Below are positions 9,568 to 17,679 of a stretch of DNA of 64,000 nt, one piece after another. The stretch covers positions 1-64,000 of the forward strand of contig CAADGV010000043.1 of the NCBI GenBank assembly GCA_900696645.1. The letters run 5' to 3'. Each line of letters starts with the position of its first letter. Position 1 is the stretch's first letter. A model generated the notes under the pieces. That model saw only the letters and a program-made list of their open reading frames with translations, ran no database searches and was not told where the DNA came from. The translations under genes were made by a program, and so were the position numbers. The stretch is from an uncultured Chlorobiota bacterium. GTDB lineage: Bacteria; Bacteroidota; Ignavibacteria; UBA10030; UBA6906.

Positions 9568-11298
9568 TTACTTCATCAATACCATCTTCTTCGACTCTTG
9601 ATACGAACCAGCCTGCATCTTGTAGATATACACGCCGCTCGGCAGATTGGCCCCGTCAAAAGTCGCCTGATACGATCCGGCAGCGAGATTCTCATTCAGA
9701 ACCGTTGCGACTTCCTGGCCCAGCATGTTGTACACCTTGATGCTCACCGGACCGGCTTGCCCGACCGTGTAATCGATCTTCGTTGCGGGATTGAACGGAT
9801 TCGGGTAGTTCTGGCTCAACTTGAATGAGTTGACGGTTTCCGAACCCCCTACGCTCGTCGTCCCGAATACAATCGGATTGATTCGCATGAACACTTGTGA
9901 GGAACGTACAGTGTCTGCCGCGCCGGGAAACGCATACAAGCCGCTTTTGCTCTTCTGTCCCCACACGATATTGAACTCACCCGGCGCGTTCCATTTCGAA
10001 ACGCTGGGATAACGTTCATCAACGTTCGGTGTGTTGGTAATACGTTGCGGCTCACCCCACGTGTTGCCGCCGTTGGACGAAGCTACATACCACAAGTCAC
10101 TATAGTGATACCCTCTGCTGTCGGTATCCGGCTGGAAGGCCTGATACGCTACAACAATGGTGCTGCCCGACAAACCGATAGAGGGCCAGCCAAGGCTGAG
10201 GCCGTGGAAGCGCTGGTTAACAGGATCGAACGTGTATTTCGTCGGATCATGCAGTGCGGCAATCTTGAACCCTGTAGCCTGACTCCAGAATGAAATATTA
10301 TCATCTTCCCGGCCCACATTCAAGATGTATTCAGAAAACACCATCAGCGGGTTGTTTCCATCATAGACGAAATCACTATGGACGTATGAGTTGAACGTAT
10401 CTGCTCCCGCAAAACGCTGGCCATACATATTGGTTGGCGTGCTCCATGTTTCCCCGTTGTTTGTGGACTCCATCCACCAGTTGCCGAGCGCCGCAGTACC
10501 ATTCGATGTATTTGCAAGAACACCAACACGCCCCGTACCATTAGCTTGCGTAGAGTATCGACCTCCACTCTGCGTTGGCCCGATGATTTGCGTCATCGGT
10601 GACCAGGCGGCAAAATCTGCGGTGCGGGTCCAGTGAACCGTTGCGGCAGTACTTCGGGAAGCGGACATGACAACAGAACCGTCTGCAGGTCCGGCAACAT
10701 ACGGCCAAATGGGCTCATCACTTCCCAGCAATGTCGGGGAGTTGATTTCTGAAAACGCCCCGGCTCCTTCCGGGGAGTCGATAAACACTGTCGAAGCAAT
10801 GTCGGGCCCGATCACACTGTGATTGGCAATCGCCGGAAGACCTGCATTGGGTCCCCTCAGCAAGTCGATTGTAGGAAAGCCCGAACGTCGCGAAGGAATG
10901 CGGGCGTTGTTGAAATTATTCCAATTAGCGCCACCGTTGCTGCTGAACGCGTACGACGTGCGGCGTCCGGTGTTGAGCCCGCTCGCAGTCGAGTCTTCCG
11001 ACATCATGTACGTCACATGAATGTTGCCGTTCGCGGGATTCACGCGAATGTGTTGTATAGCGCCGCCGTTTGACTGGTAATCGTAGAACCCGGTCAACGT
11101 GGTAAACGTGCCGACGGTTGTCGTCAATTCTGACCAATCAACCTCTTGCGCACGGACAGTCGTGTTTTCAAAACTCGCCGTGCGGTCTTCCTTCAGCGGC
11201 TCCTGGAACGACATCTTTCCCTTCTTCGAGTCGCCTGCGTATGCCAGTGACGCGAGAAGGCCAACTACTGCAACAAGAAAGAGTAGTTGTTTCTTCAT
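9568..11298 (-). CDS. Secreted Asp-box protein with T9SS type A sorting domain, paralog 3
   Basis: MKKQLLFLVAVVGLLASLAYAG signal; Asp-boxes SSNGGANW, STNNGETW, SSNGGNTW; C-terminal NYPNPFNPATKIDYTV...YKMQAGSYQESKKMVLMK. Confidence 0.9.
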   Translation of the reverse strand: MKKQLLFLVAVVGLLASLAYAGDSKKGKMSFQEPLKEDRTASFENTTVRAQEVDWSELTTTVGTFTTLTGFYDYQSNGGAIQHIRVNPANGNIHVTYMMSEDSTASGLNTGRRTSYAFSSNGGANWNNFNNARIPSRRSGFPTIDLLRGPNAGLPAIANHSVIGPDIASTVFIDSPEGAGAFSEINSPTLLGSDEPIWPYVAGPADGSVVMSASRSTAATVHWTRTADFAAWSPMTQIIGPTQSGGRYSTQANGTGRVGVLANTSNGTAALGNWWMESTNNGETWSTPTNMYGQRFAGADTFNSYVHSDFVYDGNNPLMVFSEYILNVGREDDNISFWSQATGFKIAALHDPTKYTFDPVNQRFHGLSLGWPSIGLSGSTIVVAYQAFQPDTDSRGYHYSDLWYVASSNGGNTWGEPQRITNTPNVDERYPSVSKWNAPGEFNIVWGQKSKSGLYAFPGAADTVRSSQVFMRINPIVFGTTSVGGSETVNSFKLSQNYPNPFNPATKIDYTVGQAGPVSIKVYNMLGQEVATVLNENLAAGSYQATFDGANLPSGVYIYKMQAGSYQESKKMVLMK

Positions 11299-11426
11299 AC
11301 GTGTACCTCTATGATAAATGGTGAATGATTAGTGAAAGTGGACTTGCTGAGGATCGGGTGTTGATAAAGAAATGGATTGAAACGCTCAAAATCAAGCATC
11401 TTTCAATGATTTCTGAAAACAAAAAT

Positions 11427-11452
11427 GCGTGGCGGGGTATTTCCCGCCACGC
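11427..11452 (-). terminator. Rho-independent terminator downstream of the 11471-13204 gene
   Basis: gcgtggcggg-gtattt-cccgccacgc perfect 10-bp stem; minus strand continues ATTTTTG. Confidence 0.8.
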
Positions 11453-11470
11453 TCCGGAACACCTCTCGGG

Positions 11471-13204
11471 CTACCTGACCAGCATCATCTTCTTGGTTTC
11501 TGTAAACCGGCCTGCCTGCAGCTTGTAGTAATACACGCCGCTTGCAAGGTTATTGGCCGAGAAATCGGCCTCGTACGTTCCCGCAGTCCTGAATTCGTTG
11601 ACCAATGTGACCACTTCCTGGCCAAGCGTGTTGTACACTTTCAACGACACTTCTGAGCCGACAGGCAACGTGTATGCTATTTTGGTTGAAGGATTGAACG
11701 GATTGGGGAAATTCTGCCCAAGCCGGAACGCATTTGGCAAACCAGCTTCCTCGGGCGCGCTTGTCAGCGTCAGGCGCAGATATACCTGTCGTGCCCGGGC
11801 AGCTAAGTTGTTATCCGGGTTCGCAACGGAGAATGTACCCGGCTGCGGGTCTTCCTGCCACGTAATATTCACTATTCCGGCCGGATTCCATTTCGAGATG
11901 CTCGGATAGCGTTCGTCAAGGTTCGGTGTGTTGGTGAGATTCACAGGCGGAGCCCATGTAACACCGTTATTGTTCGATACAGAATAGAAAATATCGCCGT
12001 AATTAAATCCCGCAGCGGATGTATCCGTCGTAAATCCCATCCACACAACAACAATAGCCGAACCCGACAGGCCGATCGCCGGATATCCCATCGCAAAGTG
12101 ATTGGTCTGAGCTCTGTTCAGTTCCGCCGTTACACCCGGTGTTGAGGCACGATTTGCGACCTTTACAAAATCGGTTGCCTGGCTCCAAAAGGTAATTTGC
12201 TCGTTGAATGTCGTTTCATTCGCTCCGACGTTGAGCTCGTTCAGCACAACATAGGCATTGTTGCCCGAGTACACAGCATCGCAGCCGGTCCACGACTGGA
12301 ATGTATCAACACCGGCAATGCGAGTCGGCGGATGCAAGACCGTCTGGGTTGCGGGCCATGTTTCGCCGCTGTTCGTCGATTCCAGCCAATCAACTCCAAG
12401 ATTTACCTTGTTCATCAAATAGCCAACCCGGCCTGTGGAACTTGAGGCCACGGAGTAAAAACCGCCATTATCTCCACCACCGGGAAATTCAGTATAGGGA
12501 ACCCAAGTGGAGAAATCTGTAGTTCGTGTATAGTGTGCAGTCGTTGCAACCACGGATCGGGAGGAGAGCATATTCACAGAGCCGTCGGCTCCGGCGGCAA
12601 TATACGGCCAAATCGGTTCGTCGCCGCCGCCGAGCGGTGGAGGCGTGTTGAGTTCAGAAAACGCGCCTGCTCCTTCCGGAGAGTCGATGTACACAACAGA
12701 TGTAAGATCCGCTCCGACGACATTGTGATTTGCGATTCCGGGAAGACCGGCGTTAGGACCTTGAAGAAGATCGAGCGTCGGGAAACCGGAACGACGAGAC
12801 GGAACGGTAAGATTGCTGAAGTTATTCCACGACACGCCGTTGTTCGTGCTGAAGGCATACGATGTACGGCGGCCAGTATTGAAATTGATGGAATCGTCGG
12901 CAGTCATCATGATCACATGAATGTTACCGTTTGCCGGATTCACCCTGATGTGTTGGGCTGCCCCGCCGTTGCACTGATAGTCGTAGAATCCGCCAAGCCC
13001 GGTGTACACCCCGACAGTAGCCTGCGGGCTTGTACGGGTGTCGCGAACAACAACCACGGGCGGATTGACATCCGCCGGCATGTCAACAACGTTGGCGGGA
13101 AGAGCCGGCACGCCTGCCTGTTTTTTGCTGCCGGCTGTCGCCTCTTCAGGTGCAAAGGCGGCAACAATGCCGAGTACAACGAGAGATGTAATGGTTTTCT
13201 TCAT
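11471..13204 (-). CDS. Secreted Asp-box protein with T9SS type A sorting domain, paralog 4
   Basis: Start moved to MKKTITSLVVLGIVAAFA (AAGGAGAG upstream). Asp-boxes STNNGVSW, STNSGETW, SNNNGVTW; C-terminal NFPNPFNPSTKIAYTLP...YYKLQAGRFTETKKMMLVR. Confidence 0.9.
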   Translation of the reverse strand: MKKTITSLVVLGIVAAFAPEEATAGSKKQAGVPALPANVVDMPADVNPPVVVVRDTRTSPQATVGVYTGLGGFYDYQCNGGAAQHIRVNPANGNIHVIMMTADDSINFNTGRRTSYAFSTNNGVSWNNFSNLTVPSRRSGFPTLDLLQGPNAGLPGIANHNVVGADLTSVVYIDSPEGAGAFSELNTPPPLGGGDEPIWPYIAAGADGSVNMLSSRSVVATTAHYTRTTDFSTWVPYTEFPGGGDNGGFYSVASSSTGRVGYLMNKVNLGVDWLESTNSGETWPATQTVLHPPTRIAGVDTFQSWTGCDAVYSGNNAYVVLNELNVGANETTFNEQITFWSQATDFVKVANRASTPGVTAELNRAQTNHFAMGYPAIGLSGSAIVVVWMGFTTDTSAAGFNYGDIFYSVSNNNGVTWAPPVNLTNTPNLDERYPSISKWNPAGIVNITWQEDPQPGTFSVANPDNNLAARARQVYLRLTLTSAPEEAGLPNAFRLGQNFPNPFNPSTKIAYTLPVGSEVSLKVYNTLGQEVVTLVNEFRTAGTYEADFSANNLASGVYYYKLQAGRFTETKKMMLVR

Positions 13205-13306
13205 GTTGCTCTCCTTGGTGATGTAATTGATAAAGAAGGACCGGTGACCAATACCGTGACCCGTAAACGAAGATGTAGTCATGGGAATTCCCCCCCTGTC
13301 TCTCCC

Positions 13307-15046
13307 CTACTTCACGACTGCCATCTTCTTTGTGGCCTTGAATTGACCGGCTTCCAACGTATAGTAATACACGCCGCTTGAAAGCCTATCTGCCACAAAA
13401 TCCACCTCATAGCTTCCGGCTGTTTTGTAGCCATTGACCAACGTTGCCACTTTCTGGCCCAACGTATTGTAGACGTTCAGGGATACGTCCGAAGCCGCAG
13501 GCAGACTGTACACAATTCTGGTTGACGGATTGAACGGGTTGGGATAGTTCTGCTCAAGCCGATACGCGGTCGGGGCAAATTCCCCGGATCCGGCACTGCT
13601 TCCCGTAAGCGCTGTCTTGATGAATACCTGCCGCGTCATCCGCACAGTTGCTCCCGGATCGCCGATAATGTTTCCGCCGGCTTCCGGATCCTCCTGCCAG
13701 ACAATGTTCGCAAAACCGGGCTCGTTCCACGAAGAAACCGACGCAAACCGGTCATCAAGGCCGGGGGAATTCGAAAGGTTGCGTGGCGTTGACCAGCTTA
13801 CACCACCATTCGTTGAGTAGACCATCCAAATATCATTGTTATTGTAGCCATTTGCCGCTGTATCGTTCTTCATCATGGCTTGGTAGGCAATAACAATTGC
13901 GTTTCCCGACATCCCAATAGAAGGCATATCCACTGTGATCGTATTCAATGTTGCGCGATTCTCATTCGGGCTGACATTCGGCATGTCAACTTTCGAGGCT
14001 GCAACTACGAAACCGGTAGCCTGACTCCAGAAAGTAATCTGCGCGCTGTCAGTCGGAGCATTCAGTCCAATATTCGCCTCTGCGAAAGCAACAAGCACAT
14101 TGTTGCCATTGTACACAAGGTCCGACCCGAGAACATAGGTAAACGTATCAGGACCGGCGATTCTGGTTGTTCCGACAATCTGTGTTCCCTGTGCGGGCCA
14201 CGTCACACCGTTGTCCGTGGATTCGAGGTAATAGATGCCATTATCACCGGCAAACGATGTATTGAGCAGAATGGCGACTCGCCCGTTTCCGTTTGCTTTC
14301 GTAGGAAGTCCGGCACTCGCTGCGGGCAGAGGATTGCCCCACGGCGACCAGGTTGTGAAATCCGATGTCATTGTATGGTGCCCGGTATTTGCGGTGCTGC
14401 GTGATGCGCTCATGACAATTGAACTGTTGGCCGTTCCGGCAACCATCGGCCAGATGGGCTCATCGCCGCCCCCGATAATCGGCGGAAGGCTCAACTCCGC
14501 AAATGCCCCCGAGCCGGGAGGTGCATCGACAAAGACGACCGAGGTGAGGTCAGTACCTGCAACATTGTGATTCGCGATAATCACGCCTTCTACCGTACCT
14601 TGAAGCATATCCAACGACGGATAACCCGAACGCCGGCCCGGTACAACGAGATTGTTGAACGTATCCCACGTTTGACCGCCCGTGCTGCTGTACGCGTAAT
14701 TTGTTCTTCTCGTCGATCCGGTCGGATCGGCTGAGTCGGATGCTGTCATGAAAATGACATGGATCTTGTTGCCGGTTGCATCCGATTTGTCAAGGCGGAT
14801 ATACTGGCATGCTCCCGCATTGACTTGATAATCAAAATAGCCCTGCAACCCGGTGTAGGTTCCAGCCAACGATCTCGTCAGGGGTGAGAATGGAGGAGGA
14901 GTGTAGCGTACATCCATGTCAACTTCAACCCGCTCGTTGGGAAGGGCTTTTGCAAGATGCTTCTGACTATTCCCTGCATATCCGATACTCATCGAAAAAA
15001 TAACCAGAACACACAACGTATAATACAATGGAAGCCGTGAATTCAT
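13307..15046 (-). CDS. Secreted Asp-box protein with T9SS type A sorting domain, paralog 5
   Basis: Signal peptide; Asp-boxes SSTGGQTW, STDNGVTW, STNGGVSW; C-terminal NYPNPFNPSTRIVYSLP...YYTLEAGQFKATKKMAVVK. Confidence 0.9.
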   Translation of the reverse strand: MNSRLPLYYTLCVLVIFSMSIGYAGNSQKHLAKALPNERVEVDMDVRYTPPPFSPLTRSLAGTYTGLQGYFDYQVNAGACQYIRLDKSDATGNKIHVIFMTASDSADPTGSTRRTNYAYSSTGGQTWDTFNNLVVPGRRSGYPSLDMLQGTVEGVIIANHNVAGTDLTSVVFVDAPPGSGAFAELSLPPIIGGGDEPIWPMVAGTANSSIVMSASRSTANTGHHTMTSDFTTWSPWGNPLPAASAGLPTKANGNGRVAILLNTSFAGDNGIYYLESTDNGVTWPAQGTQIVGTTRIAGPDTFTYVLGSDLVYNGNNVLVAFAEANIGLNAPTDSAQITFWSQATGFVVAASKVDMPNVSPNENRATLNTITVDMPSIGMSGNAIVIAYQAMMKNDTAANGYNNNDIWMVYSTNGGVSWSTPRNLSNSPGLDDRFASVSSWNEPGFANIVWQEDPEAGGNIIGDPGATVRMTRQVFIKTALTGSSAGSGEFAPTAYRLEQNYPNPFNPSTRIVYSLPAASDVSLNVYNTLGQKVATLVNGYKTAGSYEVDFVADRLSSGVYYYTLEAGQFKATKKMAVVK

Positions 15047-15276
15047 CGGTAGCGCTCCTTATAATATGATAAGAAAAGACAAGTGATTGTGACTTCCCGG
15101 AATCTCAGATTAAGATAGAGCCTCCTCAAACTAAGACCGAGGGAAGGATACTGTAACAAACCGGGCATTCCGGAAAAGTAAAAAAGGAACCACACGTCGG
15201 CCATCAGAGCCAACGAAGTGACCAGAACATCTCCAACCCCTCATGCCGGGTAGATGACCAAACCTCCCTAACAATG

Positions 15277-16383
15277 CTAAAATCCCAACCCTACAGTGAA
15301 CACGTGATTGTTCTCCAAGAACTTGACAGAACGAAATGCGTAGTCGAACGACACATTGAGCGAACCGACCGGATATCGAAGACCTGCACCCGCGGAGAAC
15401 CCGAAAATATGGGCACTCCGGTCCACGGCATCGTTTGATGGTATTGCCGCACTTTTTGTAATGTCCGAGAATGTATAACCGCCACGCAGGAAGAACGTGT
15501 TTGCATAATTGTATTCAAGGCCTGCCTTGTATTCGTCAGCGGAGAAATTGTTGTTCTGGAAGACGCCGCTGACCGTAATCATATTCTCTTCTGCCAATAC
15601 ATAATTGTACGCGAGGCCGATTTCAATTGTTGAAGGAAGATCAAATGATTCCGCATCGACTTTGTAGAACGAACCCGAGGCATTGCTGACGATCCCCTCG
15701 CGAATCAACCCGTCGCCATCAAACGACATGCGCGGGCCAAGATTTTTCACGGCAACCCCGACACTCAAGCCCGTCACGTTGGCGAGTCCGCTGTACTGCA
15801 CGCCGCCGGAAAATGCAACGCCGGTCGCAGACACGAGCCCGAATCGTTCGCTGATGAGTGTCGCCGACGCGCCGATCGAAATCCTGTCCGTCAACATGCG
15901 TGAGTAGGTCAAGCCGATATTCAGCAACGTCGGATTGATCATCTGCCCTGTTCCGTCGGGCTGATCCTCCGTCGTAACGGCAATCTCGCCTATGCCCACC
16001 GACTTGATGCTCAGTCCGAGACTTCCGAAGTCGCCAAATCGCGTACTGATTGCAACGTACTGAATGCCGATATCAGCGATGTAATTCATGTGAGAGAACA
16101 CGGCATTAGTTGCAAACTCGGCGCGGGCAAGGCCGGCGGGATTCCAGTACATTGCGTCGAGTCCCGTTGAAGTCGCAATCGAGGAACCTGCCATGGCAAT
16201 ATCGCGGGCGCCGACGGGAATCAGCAGTTCGGCTGCGGCGCTGTTGCCGACGCGGTTTTCGCCGCCTGCGAACGAAACCACTGACAGCACAAAATGCATC
16301 GCAACAAACAAGAAGGGGTTTATCAGCCATGTAGATTTTGAGAAGTCAGTATTCACATCTTTCACTATCAAGCGCGTTAACAA
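15277..16383 (-). CDS. PorV/PorQ-family outer membrane protein
   Basis: SAAAELLIPVGARDIAMAGSSIATSTGLDAMYWNPAGLA motif, beta-rich sequence, C-terminal VFTVGLGF. Exact start uncertain. Confidence 0.8.
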   Translation of the reverse strand: MLTRLIVKDVNTDFSKSTWLINPFLFVAMHFVLSVVSFAGGENRVGNSAAAELLIPVGARDIAMAGSSIATSTGLDAMYWNPAGLARAEFATNAVFSHMNYIADIGIQYVAISTRFGDFGSLGLSIKSVGIGEIAVTTEDQPDGTGQMINPTLLNIGLTYSRMLTDRISIGASATLISERFGLVSATGVAFSGGVQYSGLANVTGLSVGVAVKNLGPRMSFDGDGLIREGIVSNASGSFYKVDAESFDLPSTIEIGLAYNYVLAEENMITVSGVFQNNNFSADEYKAGLEYNYANTFFLRGGYTFSDITKSAAIPSNDAVDRSAHIFGFSAGAGLRYPVGSLNVSFDYAFRSVKFLENNHVFTVGLGF

Positions 16384-16439
16384 ACAAACTGTAATAATGT
16401 ATCCACCTACCTGTACTTTGTCAAGTCACAAGGCATTCG

Positions 16440-17054
16440 TTAGTCGTTCCACGATCGGCCAGGGGAGGCAGGCCGGCACCGGACGAATTCCCTGACGAGC
16501 CTGAATTCTGTTTGGCTTCCTTGCGCGACTGCCGTTCGCGTGCGGCTATAGATCAACGCGGTTCCTTCGAAGGAGAGTCGAATCGGCTCAGCAGATATGA
16601 ACTGTCCCGGGCACTCCGGATCAGGGAAAAACGACATCATCGAGAATAGTCTCCTCCCGTCATCCGCAACCATATCCCACGTAAAACCGAACCTGATGGA
16701 GTCACCGGGATCAAGGTGCAGAACGCCGGTTCCCGCATTGTAGTTTCGCGCATAGATGAGATGCGAAGCCGTAAGTTGCACGGTTTTCTTGAACGAGACA
16801 TCCTTTGCCCATGTAATCACAAGTTGTCCGCTCAGTAGTGCCGTTCCGTCGAATGTCTCATCGTACGTATTCACAATCGTCATGTACGCCTTAACTGCAT
16901 TCTCCTGCAAACTTATTGCGTAGAGGCCGTATGCATACGCGTCAAACACCTCAACCGGATCGTTGTACGCCGGCAGTGGTTCTTTGCACGATAAGTCCGT
17001 AATCGCTCCGACGAACAAACACACGACCAGTAGTCCGGACTTCATAGCTCTCAT
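16440..17054 (-). CDS. Putative lipoprotein of unknown family (paralog of the adjacent upstream gene)
   Basis: Lipobox-like ...ITDLSC-KEPLPAYNDPVEVFDAY; extensive similarity to 17073-17663. Confidence 0.7.
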   Translation of the reverse strand: MRAMKSGLLVVCLFVGAITDLSCKEPLPAYNDPVEVFDAYAYGLYAISLQENAVKAYMTIVNTYDETFDGTALLSGQLVITWAKDVSFKKTVQLTASHLIYARNYNAGTGVLHLDPGDSIRFGFTWDMVADDGRRLFSMMSFFPDPECPGQFISAEPIRLSFEGTALIYSRTRTAVAQGSQTEFRLVREFVRCRPASPGRSWND

Positions 17055-17072
17055 TCTCTTACATACAGGCGT

Positions 17073-17663
17073 TTAGCAATCACGCGGCGGCACATATCTG
17101 CGGTGGAGGATGAATTCCAACCGGATTTGCGGCGCCACAACAATCTCGGTTCTGTCATACATCCGCACGTTCGATTCGATTGTAAGACGAACCGGTTGTG
17201 TCGAGATCAGATCCGGCGGACACTCAGGATTCGGGTAGAACGTCACGAGATCGGTGTTGAACAACGATCGACCGTCATCGGCAATCATGTTCCACGAAAA
17301 GCCAAACCGGACGGAGTCTCCCGGATCCATACGCAGATTTCCCGATGCAGGATCGTATCCCCGCGCCTCAATAATTGTTGACGGGCCAAGCTGTACGGTT
17401 TTGCGAAATGTACGATCACGCTCAAAGATAATTGTCAACGTACCGTTTAGAACAGCCCGGGCATCGAACGTCTCATCATAAGCATTGAACACCGTGAAAT
17501 ATGCCTTCACGGCATTTTCCGCCGTCGAAAGGGCATACGTTCCCGACTGATAGGCATCGAATACATCCCGCGGATCCTGGTAACCGGGAAGCGGCTCCTT
17601 GCAGGAGAGATTCGATACCATGGCTGCCGCAACAACAATGGCAAGTAGTTTTGCTTTCTTCAT
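17073..17663 (-). CDS. Putative lipoprotein of unknown family (paralog of the adjacent downstream gene)
   Basis: Start moved to MKKAKLLAIVVAAAMVSNLSC (lipobox); the track start 17795 would overlap the TonB receptor gene by over 100 bp. KEPLPGYQDPRDVFDAY shared with neighbour. Confidence 0.75.
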   Translation of the reverse strand: MKKAKLLAIVVAAAMVSNLSCKEPLPGYQDPRDVFDAYQSGTYALSTAENAVKAYFTVFNAYDETFDARAVLNGTLTIIFERDRTFRKTVQLGPSTIIEARGYDPASGNLRMDPGDSVRFGFSWNMIADDGRSLFNTDLVTFYPNPECPPDLISTQPVRLTIESNVRMYDRTEIVVAPQIRLEFILHRRYVPPRDC

Positions 17664-17679
17664 AACGATCATCTCACGA

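Noticed and set aside
12533-13381. 282-aa plus-strand ORF
   Set aside because: Antisense to paralogs 4 and 5 and crosses their intergenic region; no plausible product.
5595-15046. Calling the five paralogs sialidases
   Set aside because: Asp-boxes occur in many propellers; no convincing catalytic Arg triad/FRIP signature at the expected N-terminal place (the RIP in paralog 3 follows an Asp-box and is not conserved in the others).
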